From: Palsa-295 sp963785585
Lineage (GTDB): Bacteria; Acidobacteriota; Terriglobia; Acidiferrales; UBA7541
Direction of reading: 5' to 3'
DNA: 64,000 bases
Assembly (NCBI GenBank): GCA_963785585.1
Contig: CAWAVW010000001.1
Span: 1 to 64,000 of the forward strand
The translations under genes and the position numbers were made by a program. Numbering within the stretch: the stretch's first letter is position 1; the number at the start of each line of letters is the position of its first letter. The notes under the pieces were generated by a model. It was not told the origin of the DNA, searched no databases, and saw only the letters and a list, made by a program, of their open reading frames with translations. Shown here piece by piece: positions 1 through 9,274 of the stretch.

Positions 1-541
1 CGGGCGGTAATTACCGCAGGAGAGTCGAGTATAGCATATCTATCGCCATCGGACATTGAGGCGAATTCTTTTACTTCACAAGCATATTCCCGAGCACGCC
101 ATGCCGACAGCCCGCACCGCATCACACGCCATTCGGACGTAGTAAATGCGGCCATGCAGGCATCAAAGTGAAGGGTCTTATAGGCGGCACGGGCTGCCCA
201 ATCGTATTCTTGCAGCGATGGATTGTCTCCAATTTCGTCTGCGTCATCCATTTGTTCGGCATCGTATCTTCCATCTGCGAAGAGTTCTGCGGTTTCAACA
301 GCCTTTTGGCTTGTGCCATCGGTCAGCAAACTCCAAAACTGACGACAGCAGCCGCAAGCAAACAGCCTCAACTTTCGCTGAGTGACTCCATGTACGGGTA
401 ATCGCAATTGTCCGGAATGTAATCACCACCTGGCGTGCCGTCAAGAAACCAAAGCATCTGTAACGAGTCGGTGCATTCCAGCCACTGTTGTTCGGTCATG
501 CCCTCCGGAACAGGCGTTTTCTTCTTGAGCCAACCAAACAT
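1..541 (-). pseudogene. Planctomycete conserved hypothetical protein, frameshifted, cut by window edge
   Basis: The reading frame opens at ATG 541 (MFGWLKKKTPVPEGMTEQQW) and meets a stop at 368-370. The frame shifted by one base just before that stop continues with KLRLFACGCCRQFWSLLTDG and runs off the window edge. I recognise the pattern of an N-terminal EQQWLECTD-like block followed by KLRLFACGCCR as a family common in Gemmataceae and related Planctomycetota, usually of unknown function. The two halves are in different frames, so this is either a pseudogene or a base-calling indel near 375-385. The C-terminus lies outside the window. The family assignment rests on recalled sequence pattern, and no function is implied. 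Confidence 0.6.
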
Positions 542-1132
542 GGGGAACCCTCGCTAAATCAAGAAAAACATCCGGCGGGCCGTTTCTCTTGATAACGTTA
601 ACGATAGCCATTTACGCCGAAGCCCTGACCCTATTGCCGCGTGTCGCATTATATCTTGATACCGAGCAACAGAACAGCGCCGTTTTCGAGCGTGAGGGCA
701 GCGCCGTTTAGGCCCGCGGGCGGTTCGGCGCGCACGGGTGGCGCAGCTCGGCGCACTGTAAAAAAAACGCGGAGTCAGCGCGGGCCGGGAGTAGTGGCTT
801 GACGCGGCGTGGCGCGGAGATGCTGGCGAGCCGTTCAAGGCCGTTGAGCCGGTCGCGAGTGGTTGGGACCACCGCCGAAGACGGTGCGTGAGGGTGGCCG
901 AGAGTCTGGCCAGGATGGCCCGCGTGCTCGGACGAAGTTCGCGAAGGGAACTGCCGGCGACACGGGACCAGGGCCTGGCGACTTGGCTCCGTCAACGAAC
1001 CGATCGGCCGCACGAGAGGCCCGCGGGCGCGGCGGGCTCTTCGTGGGTGGGCTGGACTTCCCGATCACTGACGACGTGAAGCTCAGAGGCCGTGGGGAAC
1101 GGCTTCGCCAACAGCGGGAGCGCCCGCCGACG
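542..1132. other. Gene-free stretch upstream of the first broken gene and downstream of istB
   Basis: GC-rich, with no supportable gene. The open frames here are antisense or shadow frames of istB. One end of the first IS21-type element should lie inside it, but I could not identify its terminal repeats by eye. Confidence 0.5.
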
Positions 1133-1908
1133 TCAAACGCTGGGTGGGTCTTCTGGTTTGTCTTTGTCTCTCATGCGATAGCTGTCTCCTTTGATAACGA
1201 GTGCCTCCCCGTGATGCATCAGCCGGTCGATCAAGGCCGTGGCCAGGGTGTTGTCCACATCAAACAGCGTGCCCCATTCCCGGAAGGTGCGATTCGTGGT
1301 CAAGACGATCGATCCGGATTCATAACGGGCAGCGACTACCTGGAACAACAGGTCGGCCCCGCGCTTGTCGATCGGCAGATAGCCCAGCTCATCAAGCAGG
1401 AGGATTTGCGGGCGAACATAAGTTTTGAGGGCGTCGGCCAGGCGGCCGTTGATTTGGGCGGTGGTCAGGTAATTGAGCATGTCGACCACCCGCGTGTAGC
1501 GCACGGAGTAGCCGCGTTCAGCAGCCGTGTAACCCAGGGCGGTGAGAAGGTGCGTTTTTCCCGTTCCGGTCGGGCCAATCAGGACGGCGTTGCCATGCCG
1601 CGGGAATGAAATCGCAGTCGAAGAGGCGAACGATGGCCGTTTTGGGAATGCGCTTGGGGAAGGTGAAATCATATTCGGCCAAGGTCTTCTGCTTGGGCAG
1701 CCGTGCTTGCCGCAGTGCGCCGTTCGAGGGCGCGCTGCTGGCGGACGGTCTGCTCCATGCCGATGAGCGTGGCCAGCACTTCCAGCATGGAACTGCCTTT
1801 GCGGGCCGCTTCGTCCAGCACTTCGCGATAGGACTTGGCGATTTCCAGGAGTTTCAAGTCGGCCAAGTCGCGATCAAGTTGCGTGGGCGCGGGGTCAGGT
1901 CGTGGCAT
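1133..1908 (-). pseudogene. istB: IS21 helper ATPase IstB, frameshifted
   Basis: IstB is the AAA+ helper of IS21-family transposition and supports target capture by IstA. The start is ATG 1908 (MPRPDPAPTQLDRDLADLKL), and an N-terminal helical region runs to about 1670. The AAA+ core follows in another frame: Walker A GPTGTGKTHL, Walker B ILLLDELGYLPID, then TTNRTFREWGTLF and ALIDRLMHHGEAL, which are typical IstB signatures. A frameshift near 1670 separates the two halves, so no full-length product is made as written. It overlaps the end of istA by about 14 bp, the usual istA-istB arrangement. The IstB identity is secure; whether the break is real or a sequencing error is open. Confidence 0.85.
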
Positions 1909-3404
1909 GGGAATCGTCCTCGGTGTCGTGGTAAAAGCGGTCGTAGAGGGCGGGGTCGGCGGGTTCGAGTTCGATGTCGTCGATCAGTTCGCGGCGTTTG
2001 GGAGTGGGGATGGTCGGCGTGGGGAGTTGCCGGCGACGGCGTTCGGCCAGCAGCAGGTTCTCCACGTAGGCGGCATCGTAAGTCTTCAATTCCACGGCGC
2101 GGCTGATGGCGGCCAACACTTCGGTCCGCCCGTAAATCTGGGCCAAGTTGAGCAAGCGACGCAGATGGACGCCGGTCTTGATCGGTCGGCCATTCGAGCC
2201 CGAGATGGAACTCACGCGCGTGCCGGTCCCCACTCGTCAAATTCCTGTTCCAGCGCTCGTTGCCGCGGTCGCTGGCGGAGCGTCAGGGCCGCCAGGCGGT
2301 GCTCCGGCAGCACCAGCAACTGGCCGCGTTCGTAACTGCGGACGTGTTGCGCCACCACTTGGCCTTCGTGCAGCAGGCGCAGTTCATCGCGGTTGGCGCG
2401 AATGGTGAGGGTCTTGCGCACGAACTGCGGCGGCGCCGAATAGCGATTGCCGTCGAAGGCGACGCGGGCATGCGGGCTGACGATGGCCGGCACGACTTCG
2501 TCGGTGTCGAAGGGGATGGCGGGCAATGGCCGCAACAGCTTCCGCTCCTGCTCGAAGCGATCGATGGGCCGCTCGCGGGTGCTCTCGTGCAGCCGCACAT
2601 TGGCGACCTGATCGCGCCAGGCCGGCGCCAGGGCCAGGTAATCCTCGAAGCGGAGCAGTTCGTCGGCCCGGCCGGCCAGGGCGTTGTGCTTCACGTAGCG
2701 CACGCCGCCTTCGACGACCCCTTTCGATTCCGGGTCGCGTGCGGCGCAGGCGAGGGCTGCATGCAGAAATAGCCGCACAGCGCCAGGAACTCGGGATGGA
2801 AACAGGCGTGACGGCCGGAGCCGTTGAGCACGGCCGCCTTGAGGTTGTCGAAGATCACGGCGCGCGGACTGCCGCCGAAGAAGGTCAAGGCGTTGACCAG
2901 GCCGCGGTAGAACTCGGCCTTGCGTTGCGAGAGGGTGAACTCGATGTAGAGCATGCCGGCTATAACAGAGCACGGCCACGAACACCGAGACCTTGCGTTT
3001 GGTCGAGCCAACCTGGACAGAGCCGCAATCGCCCCAATCGATCTGCATGGCCTGGCCCGGATCATAATGCACTTCCTGGTAGACACGGCCGCGTGCCGGC
3101 CGGACTTCACGCAAGTAACGCCGCAGGATGTGCGCGCTGCCGGTATAGCCACGGCGCGGGCGATCTCCTCGCGAATGCGCACGGCCGAGAGGTCGGGGTC
3201 CTTGGCCAGCAGTTCCTTGATCCGATCGACGTACGGATCGAGCAAGCTCTTTCGCTGCGCCGGCGTTGAGGCGGGCGGTTGTTTCAAGTCGAGGGCGGCC
3301 GCCACGGTGTGCCGCGAGCAATGCAGTTGCTGCGCGATCGCCCGGCCGGAGAGTTTTTCGATCTCCGCCAGGCGGCGAATCTCGGCCCATAAAGCGACGT
3401 TCAT
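1895..3404 (-). pseudogene. istA: IS21 transposase IstA, multiply frameshifted
   Basis: The DDE transposase of element 1. The start is ATG 3404 (MNVALWAEIRRLAEIEKLSG), an N-terminal helix-turn-helix (SGRAIAQQLHCSRHTVAAAL). The rve catalytic core is visible in pieces: MQIDWGDCG (first Asp), VIFDNLKAAVLNG (second Asp) and KGVVEGGVRYVKHN (Glu). The C-terminal beta-barrel-like region (RVAFDGNRYSAPPQFV) is also present. The pieces lie in different frames, with shifts near 3170, 2950, 2750 and 2225. The start overlaps the stop of the preceding accessory gene by four bases, implying translational coupling in the parent element. Four indels make it non-functional as written. Confidence 0.85.
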
Positions 3405-3823
3405 GGCGTGCTCCTCCCGGGCTCGGCCGTGGCGGCGACGCCGACCTGACTGAAGAGTTCGCCGAGCCGGATCAGCCCTTGGCCTGGTTCCGGCCGGCGG
3501 CTGACGCGTCGGCGTCGGCAGCGACAGCACCTGCACCAACGGCAACTGGTGGGCGATCAGGTCGCGTTCGAGCAGTTCCTGCCGGGCCTGCTCGAAGCTG
3601 CTGGCAACGGTATCTGCAAGCGGCTGCTCAGCGTGTGGTCGCTGTAGAACGACAGCCCGTGGCGGTCGGCCACGGCCGCGAGGAACAGGTACAGCAGCAC
3701 GGCCTCGCGTGACAGATAATCGCCATGCTCGCGCAGGAAGCGGCGATCCAGCCAGGACCAGCCCGTCGCCGGCGGCGTCGCAGGCGCCGGGCGACCAGAA
3801 TGCGTTTTTGGATTTTGGATCAT
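3401..3823 (-). pseudogene. IS21 accessory gene: winged-helix-like DNA-binding protein, frameshifted
   Basis: The start ATG is at 3823, with GGAG eight bases upstream. The product begins MIQNPKTHSGRPAP and continues FLREHGDYLSREAVLLYLFL, then AVADRHGLSFYSDHTLSSRL, then (after a frameshift near 3590) QARQELLERDLIAHQLPLVQ and VLSLP. The helix-helix-helix pattern followed by an 'Ar..L...dLI' segment resembles the winged-helix N-domains of replication initiators or small regulators. I do not recognise a named family. A last frame (LFSQVGVAATAEPGRSTP) ends in TGA overlapping the istA ATG, giving about 140 codons. It sits where the ParB-like gene sits in element 2, suggesting an interchangeable DNA-binding partner for the transposase. 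That role is inferred. Confidence 0.55.
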
Positions 3824-4509
3824 GCTTGAAACTCCGGTTGAACCAAAACGGGATCGAACTCGAACACGCTGTTCCGAATAGGGGACTGGCGGCAACAAGG
3901 CCATCGACGGCGGACCGGCGCGGCGCGGACTTGATTACGTCGGCGGGGCCCGCGGCGGATGTCGCGCTGGCCGAATCGCGTGACTGGCCGCACCGCCGTG
4001 CGGCGGCGGCCTGGTACTCCCGCTCGCGGGCGCGGCGGCCCTGGAAGGTGCCACGCTTCAGCCATTTACGCTCACGATCGAGCACTCGATTAACCGCCTG
4101 ACGGCAGGCGGGACAGCAATACTTGGCTTGGTTGCGGCCCGACTTGGGGGGCGGTTCGATAGCACCCCGGCCGATCGCAGATAGGGGTCGCTGGAAAATA
4201 ATTTTTGCTGCGTGACCACGCGCCGCCGCAACTTCAGGCTTCGTGCGGCGGTTGTGGCGAAGACTTGGCACGCTGACGGCGCGCCCGTTGTGACTTGGCC
4301 TGTTCCGGGCTTTGACGCCATCGTCCTGGCGCCGCTTGGCCTGCCGTTTGGCCGCCTGCCAGCGCCGGACCAGCCGCAGGCACTCCGGGTCTTGGCAGTA
4401 ACGCTGGTTCCAGCACTGTCGGCGTGTACTTGCGCCCACAGCCCTTGCGCAGGCACAACCGCGGTCGCGGACGCCGACGGCCGTTTGGCTTATGATGACG
4501 GCAGCCCAC
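3820..4509 (-). pseudogene. IS21 accessory gene: double zinc-ribbon protein, frameshifted
   Basis: About 229 codons from ATG 4509 (MGCRHHKPNGRRRPRPR) to a TGA overlapping the next gene's ATG. Two cysteine-rich modules are visible across frames: CLRKGCGRKYTP with RYCQDPECLRLVRRW, and CDRPGCYRTAP with KYCCPACRQAVNRVLDRERK. Each has a C-x4-C knuckle, then a second Cys pair followed by a basic helix, which fits zinc-ribbon DNA-binding modules. At least four frameshifts break it (near 4430, 4310, 4150 and 4000). The same two modules and nearly the same length occur at 8606-9274 in element 2, which is the best evidence that it is a real gene. I do not know a family name. Confidence 0.55.
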
Positions 4510-4790
4510 GGGAGGTTACTCTCCCAAGGGACAGCCCGGGGCGGAACGCGTCAACGTTCCGCCTCGGGCGCTATTCAAAAACGGGAACGGGCGGACGTCC
4601 GCCAGTCTATCCTGCGTTGCCGAAACCGAACAGAAATGGATCGCGAAAAGAAAGGCCAACCAGACGAACGGAACTAAACAGCGAAAGAAACAGTCTTAGA
4701 AATGCTTGAACGAAGGATACGAACGAACAACGCATCGAGTGGCTCTCCCCTGACGCTCGAAATTGGCTCTCTTTTATCGCTCGGTCCCAC
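4510..4790. other. Intergenic stretch between IS21 element 1 and an IS4-type remnant
   Basis: No supportable gene. One terminus of IS21 element 1 probably lies here; I could not locate a matching inverted repeat. Confidence 0.4.
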
Positions 4791-5155
4791 GGAGAGGCGT
4801 TCATCGCGTTCAAGCAGAACAGCACTGGCGGTGCGGGCGGGTTGTTCGAGAAGGCTTTCCATTACTTCCAGTTCAAGCAAGATGAGTACCTTGAGCATTA
4901 CCACAAGCGGTCGAACGTCGAAAGCACCTTCAGCGCCGTCAAGCGTAAGTTCAGCAACTCGGCGAGAGCAGAGAGCGATGTGGCAATGGTGAACGAAGCG
5001 CTGTTGCAAGTTCCTGTGCCAAAACCTGACCTGCCTAATTCAGGAACAGGAAACGCTTGGCATCGTGCCGATCTTCTGGAAGGACGAGACGGCCGGCTCA
5101 GTGAGCTCGGCAATTGCCAATTCAGCCGGCTCGAACGGTGTCTCTCTCAAAAGTT
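4790..5155 (+). pseudogene. IS4-type DDE transposase, C-terminal remnant
   Basis: The frame reads EAFIAFKQNSTGGAGGLFEK, then FHYFQFKQDEYLEHYHKRSN, then VESTFSAVKRKFSNSARAES and DVAMVNEALLQ. After a one-base shift near 5010 it continues LCQNLTCLIQEQETLGIVP to a stop near 5155. The YHKRSNVESTFS...K.KF block carries the catalytic Glu region of IS4/DDE_Tnp_1 transposases, and the 'VNEaL...LC.NL..LI' tail is the standard C-terminus. Everything upstream, including both catalytic Asp residues, is missing. It is a fossil fragment bounded on the left by IS21 element 1 and on the right by a broken host gene. Confidence 0.75.
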
Positions 5156-5165
5156 AATCGCCCAT

Positions 5166-5790
5166 CTACACTCCTAATTGCAAAACGACTGAGGCGGCAA
5201 CAGCATCTAAAGATTCCACACTAACAGTTATTCTATAATCTCCCGGTTGAAGACTTTTTGCAGTATCCGGCGGACCATGATCCATTGCAACTGTGATTTC
5301 CCAAAGCTTTTTGTCTGGTTTTTCTTGTACCACATCAATGAATTCTTCGCTTCCTGTGAGATCGAAGTATTCATCCGCCCAAGATTTGTGCATCACATGG
5401 AGCGGCACACGACGCAGTGAAAAAACACTAGGTTTTGACCCGTCAATTACTTGTAAGTCCAAAACAACACGGACCCTATGAACAGGTCTCTTGCTTTTCT
5501 CAATTACCCCTATCCTAAAAGGAAACTCTTGACCTAACTTTCCGATTTGCAGGTAGGGATAAATGTTTGCGCAAACACAATCTCTAATTGTGGTCGGATT
5601 TTTAGTTCCCTTATCTCCAACTCTTTGTCAGCAAGTTGCTTATCTTTCGCCAATGAATCTCGGTACGCGACAACAAGAGGGCCAACGACCAAAATTAAGA
5701 AAAGCACGACGAGTGTAGTATATGCAGATATTTGAGTGACAGTATCATTTGAGGTCAGCCAACCAGCCAGTAAAGTGCCTGGAGCAGCTA
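5166..5790 (-). pseudogene. Broken membrane-anchored protein of unknown function
   Basis: Two frames combine. The upstream part (to about 5565) reads TQISAYTTLVVLFLILVVGP, one clear transmembrane segment, then a charged coiled-coil-like stretch AKDKQLADKELEIRELKIRP. After a shift near 5560 it continues YLQIGKLGQEFPFRIGVIEK and ends in the block starting MDLQVIDGSKPSVFSLRRVP, stopping at 5166. This looks like a single-pass protein with a short coiled coil and a small soluble beta-rich domain. The 5' end seems to be lost near 5790, where a transposon remnant begins. I do not recognise the family. The region is more AT-rich than its neighbours. Confidence 0.45.
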
Positions 5791-5837
5791 ACGACAGCTC
5801 GCAAAGAAGTAAACTTTCCGTTTCTTAGAATACGTGG

Positions 5838-6016
5838 ATGGAACCCGTCTTGTCCGCGCTTGACTTCAAGGAATGGCGTCGCCTCCGTGCCTGGGAGCTG
5901 AAGCAAATGGGTTGGACGCAGCACGACATCCCGGAGGCTTTGGGCGTGTTGAAGGGCGCAGTTAGTCATTGGATGCGCTCGGCCCGTGCCGGTGGGGCGG
6001 AGGCTGATGGACGACA
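5838..6016 (+). pseudogene. IS630-type transposase, N-terminal helix-turn-helix remnant
   Basis: The segment LRAWELKQMGWTQHDIPEAL followed by GVLKGAVSHWMRSARAGGAE matches the N-terminal winged helix of IS630-type ORFs (RL.AWeLkQ.GWtQ.dIAeALGVt.GAVSqW...ARe.G). The pattern stops at about 6010, where a different element begins, so only the DNA-binding head survives. No catalytic residues are present. Confidence 0.65.
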
Positions 6017-6108
6017 ACTAAAATTCCCTGGCGCATTGACTCACGGTTTTTGTTACCGAAGGCGGGTCGTTGCCTCAATAGGTTGTTACCAACCTCTGGA
6101 GGCATACG

Positions 6109-7674
6109 ATGCAGACGAAGATCAGCCAGCAGACCAAGCAAGAACTCCTGAAAGCACTGCGCGAACGGTACGGGCAGGCATCCAGGATCGAGAAGGGCAA
6201 GATACTCGACGAGTTCGTGGCCATTGCCGAGTGCCACCGCAAACACGCCATTCGATTACTGACCAGCGATGACCCGATCGAATCGAACCCATCGGCCTCA
6301 GGTCGGCGGATCTATTCCGAAGCGGTGCGCGAAGCGCTGCGTCGTCTTGTGGGAAGCGGCGGACCGCATCTGCGGCAAACGCCTGAAGATGATCCTCCCC
6401 AGCCTGCTCGACGGCCATGGAACAGCACAAGCACCTGACGCTCGATCCGGCCGTCCGCGAACTCGTTCTCGCCGCGAGTCCGGCGACCATCGACCGGCTG
6501 CTGAATCATGTTCGCAGCACGGCATCGCGACGCGCGACAGCGGAGGCGAGTCACGAAGTACAGCAAGCAGATTCCGATTCGGACGTTCGCGGATTGGAAG
6601 GATCCGGAACCTGGGTTCCTTGAGATCGACTTCGTTTCGCATGGCGGCAGTTCGATGCAAGGAGTGTTTCTGTGGAGTTTGGTGGCGACCGATGTGTGTT
6701 CGGGTTGGACCGAGATGGTCGCGCTGGTGGCCCGCGAGCAATCGCTGGTCGTCGAGGGCCTGGAAGTTCTTCGCCGTCAATTCCCGATGCCGATCCGCGG
6801 CATCGACTCGGACAATGACAGCGCTTTCATCAACGAAACGCTGCTGACGTACTGCCAGCAGCAGAAGATCGAGTTCACTCGCTCGCGGGCCTACCAGAAG
6901 AACGACCAAGCCTGGATCGAGCAAAAGAACGGCGCCGTGATTCGCCGATTCATTGGCTACGAGCGCTACACGGGCTTGATCGCTGGCCAGTGTCTCGCAC
7001 GCCTGTATCAGACGATTCGCCTGTACCTGAACCATTTTCAGCCGTCATTCAAGTTGCTCTCCAAGACCCGCGTGGGAGCCAAGGTCAAGAAGCGTTACCA
7101 CAAGCCCGCCACGCCATGCGACCGCCTCTTGGCTCACGCCTCGATCTCGGCCGGCATAAAAGAATCCCTTCGAGCGGCGCGGGCCGGCCTGGACCCGCTG
7201 GACCTGCTGCATCGAATCCGCGAGGGCCAAGCGGCCTTGGTCGCTATTCGGTCGGGAGACCTGAGTCAGGGCGCGGAACGAGAAAACTTGGAAGAGTTCC
7301 TGGCCAAGCTTCCGGAATTATGGCGTGACGGAGAAGTTCGTCCAACTCATCGGAGCGAGGCATCGACACCGCGCGATTGGCGAACGCGGAATGATCCGTT
7401 CGAAAGCGTGTGGCCGGAGATCCTTTCATGGCTTCAGGACGATCCCGATGCAACGGCCAAGTCGTTGATGGATCGATTGCACCAGCAGTTTCCCGGCCAG
7501 TTCCCGGATGGACAACTTCGGACCTTGCAACGCCGCATTCGCGACTGGCGCCAGGTCATGGCTCGATCTCTCGTTAACGCTTGTTTGGATGGAGAGCAAG
7601 CAACTGGAAAGCCAGAGGTCATCGGTGCGAAAGAGAAAACCGCGGAAAGCTCGTCAAGCAAAAGCGACGGATAG
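6109..7674 (+). pseudogene. rve-type integrase-core transposase, frameshifted near its 5' end
   Basis: The start ATG 6109 has GGAGG a few bases upstream. The N-terminal part (ISQQTKQELLKALRERYGQA, HRKHAIRLL) is a helical DNA-binding region. The integrase core is intact in one frame from about 6545: FLEIDFVSHGG (first Asp), RGIDSDNDSAFIN (second Asp) and AWIEQKNGAV (Glu), giving a complete DDE set. The C-terminal 250 residues are basic and helical. Frameshifts near 6348, 6413 and 6540 scatter the first 150 residues over four frames, so a full product is not made as written. It resembles integrase-like transposases of Planctomycetota; I cannot assign an IS family. An IstB-like remnant follows it. 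Confidence 0.7.
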
Positions 7675-7764
7675 TTTGGATTTATCGCATTAATGCCAAA
7701 CCGATGTGGGAGAAAACAGGGGAATCCCGGCTGGCCGAGATTCCCCCATCGGTGTTGGCCCCTG

Positions 7765-8319
7765 ATGGAAATGCTTGTCGAAAACAGACTTCACGGCCAG
7801 CCGTCGCTGAACAAGCTGAAGATCCTGGAACTGGCGAACGGCCAGTGGATTGAGCAGCGCACCAACTGCTTCCTGGTCGACAACTCGGGCGCCGGCAAAA
7901 CGTTTCTGGACATCGCTTGTCTGTTGGCAAGGAGGCGTGTGCTTACTTAATGGCGACCGGCGCGGTGAATCGCCTAGAGGAAGCGCATGAAGCAATACCA
8001 GTTTGAGCGATTGCTGCAACAACTTGACCGGGCGAAGCCGCTGGTCTGCGACAAGCTCGGATACCTTTTGTTCAGCTGTCCGGGAGCGGAACTGCTTTTC
8101 CAGATGTTCGCGGACCGCTACATGAACAAGAGCCTGCTGATATGCCGATCACGAGCAATCTGCCATTTGGGGACAGGGTGCAGATCTTTCACGGTGAACG
8201 GATGACAGCGGCATGCTGGATCGCCTCACGCATCGCTGCACAACTTCAAGATGAATGGCGAAAATCACCGCTTCGACGAGTCGATGAAAAAGAAGAAGAA
8301 CGGCAAGGCAAGCCCATGA
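7765..8319 (+). pseudogene. IstB-like ATPase remnant
   Basis: Pieces of an IstB/DnaC-like ATPase can be followed. LKILELANGQWIEQRTNCFL leads into a Walker A, VDNSGAGKTF. Then come KQYQFERLLQQLDRAKPLVC and a Walker B-like CDKLGYLLF, then AELLFQMFADRY, TSNLPFGD, LDRLTHRC and FKMNGENHRF. Compared with intact IstB proteins, about 40 residues between Walker A and Walker B are missing, and at least three frameshifts occur. The Walker B Asp-Glu pair is reduced to DK. It is a dead gene. Its partner transposase may be the one just upstream or an element now lost. Confidence 0.65.
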
Positions 8320-8605
8320 ACGCGTCGCGCCAGGCGGCGCCTTCCTTCGAAAAGCCAACGTAGCGTTGACGAATAAAGGGAGCGGCCAGGCAATCGGCCG
8401 TCGGCCGCGCGTCGCCGTGCTGTCAGTGTCGGCCAGCGATTAGTCCACTTTGGCGGCCAGGAGGTGCCTTGGCCGGCAGTTGATGAAGTCGGCCAGGTGG
8501 GCGGAATAATTCGTAGTTTATCAGTTCGACGATCGCCGAATTGGGAATCAGACCGAGACAAAGGCGTCTCGGAGGGAGCAGCAACTCGCCTCCGAGACTT
8601 GACCT
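8320..8605. other. Gene-free stretch before IS21 element 2, with short repeats
   Basis: No gene seen. Near 8570-8630 the motif GGGAGCAGCAACTC occurs twice (about 8574 and 8609). Repeated short motifs are usual at IS21 ends, so a terminus of element 2 may lie here. No matching copy was found at the right side by eye. Confidence 0.4.
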
Positions 8606-9274
8606 TTGGGAGCAGCAACTCCCTTGGGCCCACTTCAGTATTCCGACTGCGACGAGCCGGCACAAGAGGCGACCGAGTCGTCGGGCCGTTTTAACCCCCG
8701 GCTTTGTCTGCTTAAAGGGTGCGAGCGGTCTTTTCGGCCAAGCCATCCTCGTTGTAGTTATTGCAGTGATGCTTGCCGCCGGGCGGCGAAGAAGTGGCAT
8801 GCGTGGCGGGCGGGCGGGCATTGGCGTGCTACGGAAGGTGGCAAGCAATGCCGTCAGGCACAGAGCCGACGATATCGACGTCGGATTCCCCTGGTGCTCA
8901 TCGAAGTGCCGCTGCCGGCTGACGAACTCTCTCCACCACCTCCCGAACCTACTCCACTGGCACCCGAGCCCGCTCCATTGCCTCCCGAGCCCGCTCCACC
9001 GTCTGACGAGAAGCTGCCTGGCGCGGACGCGCGCGAGGGTCAGCTGATAGTGCAAATTCCCGAGAATTTTTTAGTTGAGTCATGTGCACGTCCGGGCTGC
9101 TACGTTCTGTTCGGCGTGCCAGCCAACTGGTCGCCGCGGCGATTCTGTTGCGACTTGTGCCGCAAGGCTTTACGTCGTGTGCGTGACCGGCAAACTGCTT
9201 GTCAGCGGCGTCGGCGGGCGGGGATTCAGCCGCGTTGCCGACGGTCGCGTCCTGTGCCAAAACCCCGGAAGTGA
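8606..9274 (+). CDS. IS21 accessory double zinc-ribbon protein
   Basis: About 222 aa, opening with TTG 8606 (the start is uncertain; internal starts are possible). Module 1 near residues 34-65 has CLLKGCERSF and CSYCSDACRRAAKKW. Module 2 near 155-190 has CARPGCYVLFG and FCCDLCRKALRRVRDRQ. Each has a C-x4-C knuckle followed by a C-x2/3-C pair and a basic helix, which fits zinc-ribbon DNA binding. A Pro-rich linker of repeated PPEP/APEP units joins them, and the tail is Arg-rich. The stop overlaps the ATG of the ParB-like gene. Its counterpart in element 1 shares both modules. I infer a role in binding transposon ends or regulating transposition; no known family name comes to mind. Confidence 0.65.
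   Translation: MGAATPLGPLQYSDCDEPAQEATESSGRFNPRLCLLKGCERSFRPSHPRCSYCSDACRRAAKKWHAWRAGGHWRATEGGKQCRQAQSRRYRRRIPLVLIEVPLPADELSPPPPEPTPLAPEPAPLPPEPAPPSDEKLPGADAREGQLIVQIPENFLVESCARPGCYVLFGVPANWSPRRFCCDLCRKALRRVRDRQTACQRRRRAGIQPRCRRSRPVPKPRK

Larger units (their letters stand above)
1133..4509 (-). mobile_element. IS21-type element 1 with two accessory genes (core extent)
   Basis: On the minus strand the order is double zinc-ribbon protein, winged-helix protein, IstA transposase, IstB ATPase. The stop of the zinc-ribbon gene overlaps the ATG of the next gene (3820-3823), and the stop of that gene overlaps the istA ATG (3401-3404), both as ATGA. Every gene in it carries frameshifts, so the element is inactive as written, or the sequence is noisy here. 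The coordinates cover the coding core; the terminal repeats were not found. The layout matches element 2 at 8606-12672. Confidence 0.7.

Noticed and set aside
863..1609. A 248-residue plus-strand frame
   Set aside because: It is antisense to istB over its second half, has no family resemblance and is Gly/Arg-rich as expected for a shadow frame in GC-rich DNA.
2691..4439. A 582-residue minus-strand frame through element 1
   Set aside because: It passes through parts of the zinc-ribbon, winged-helix and istA genes only because frameshifts let it; the real genes have their own overlapping starts and stops.
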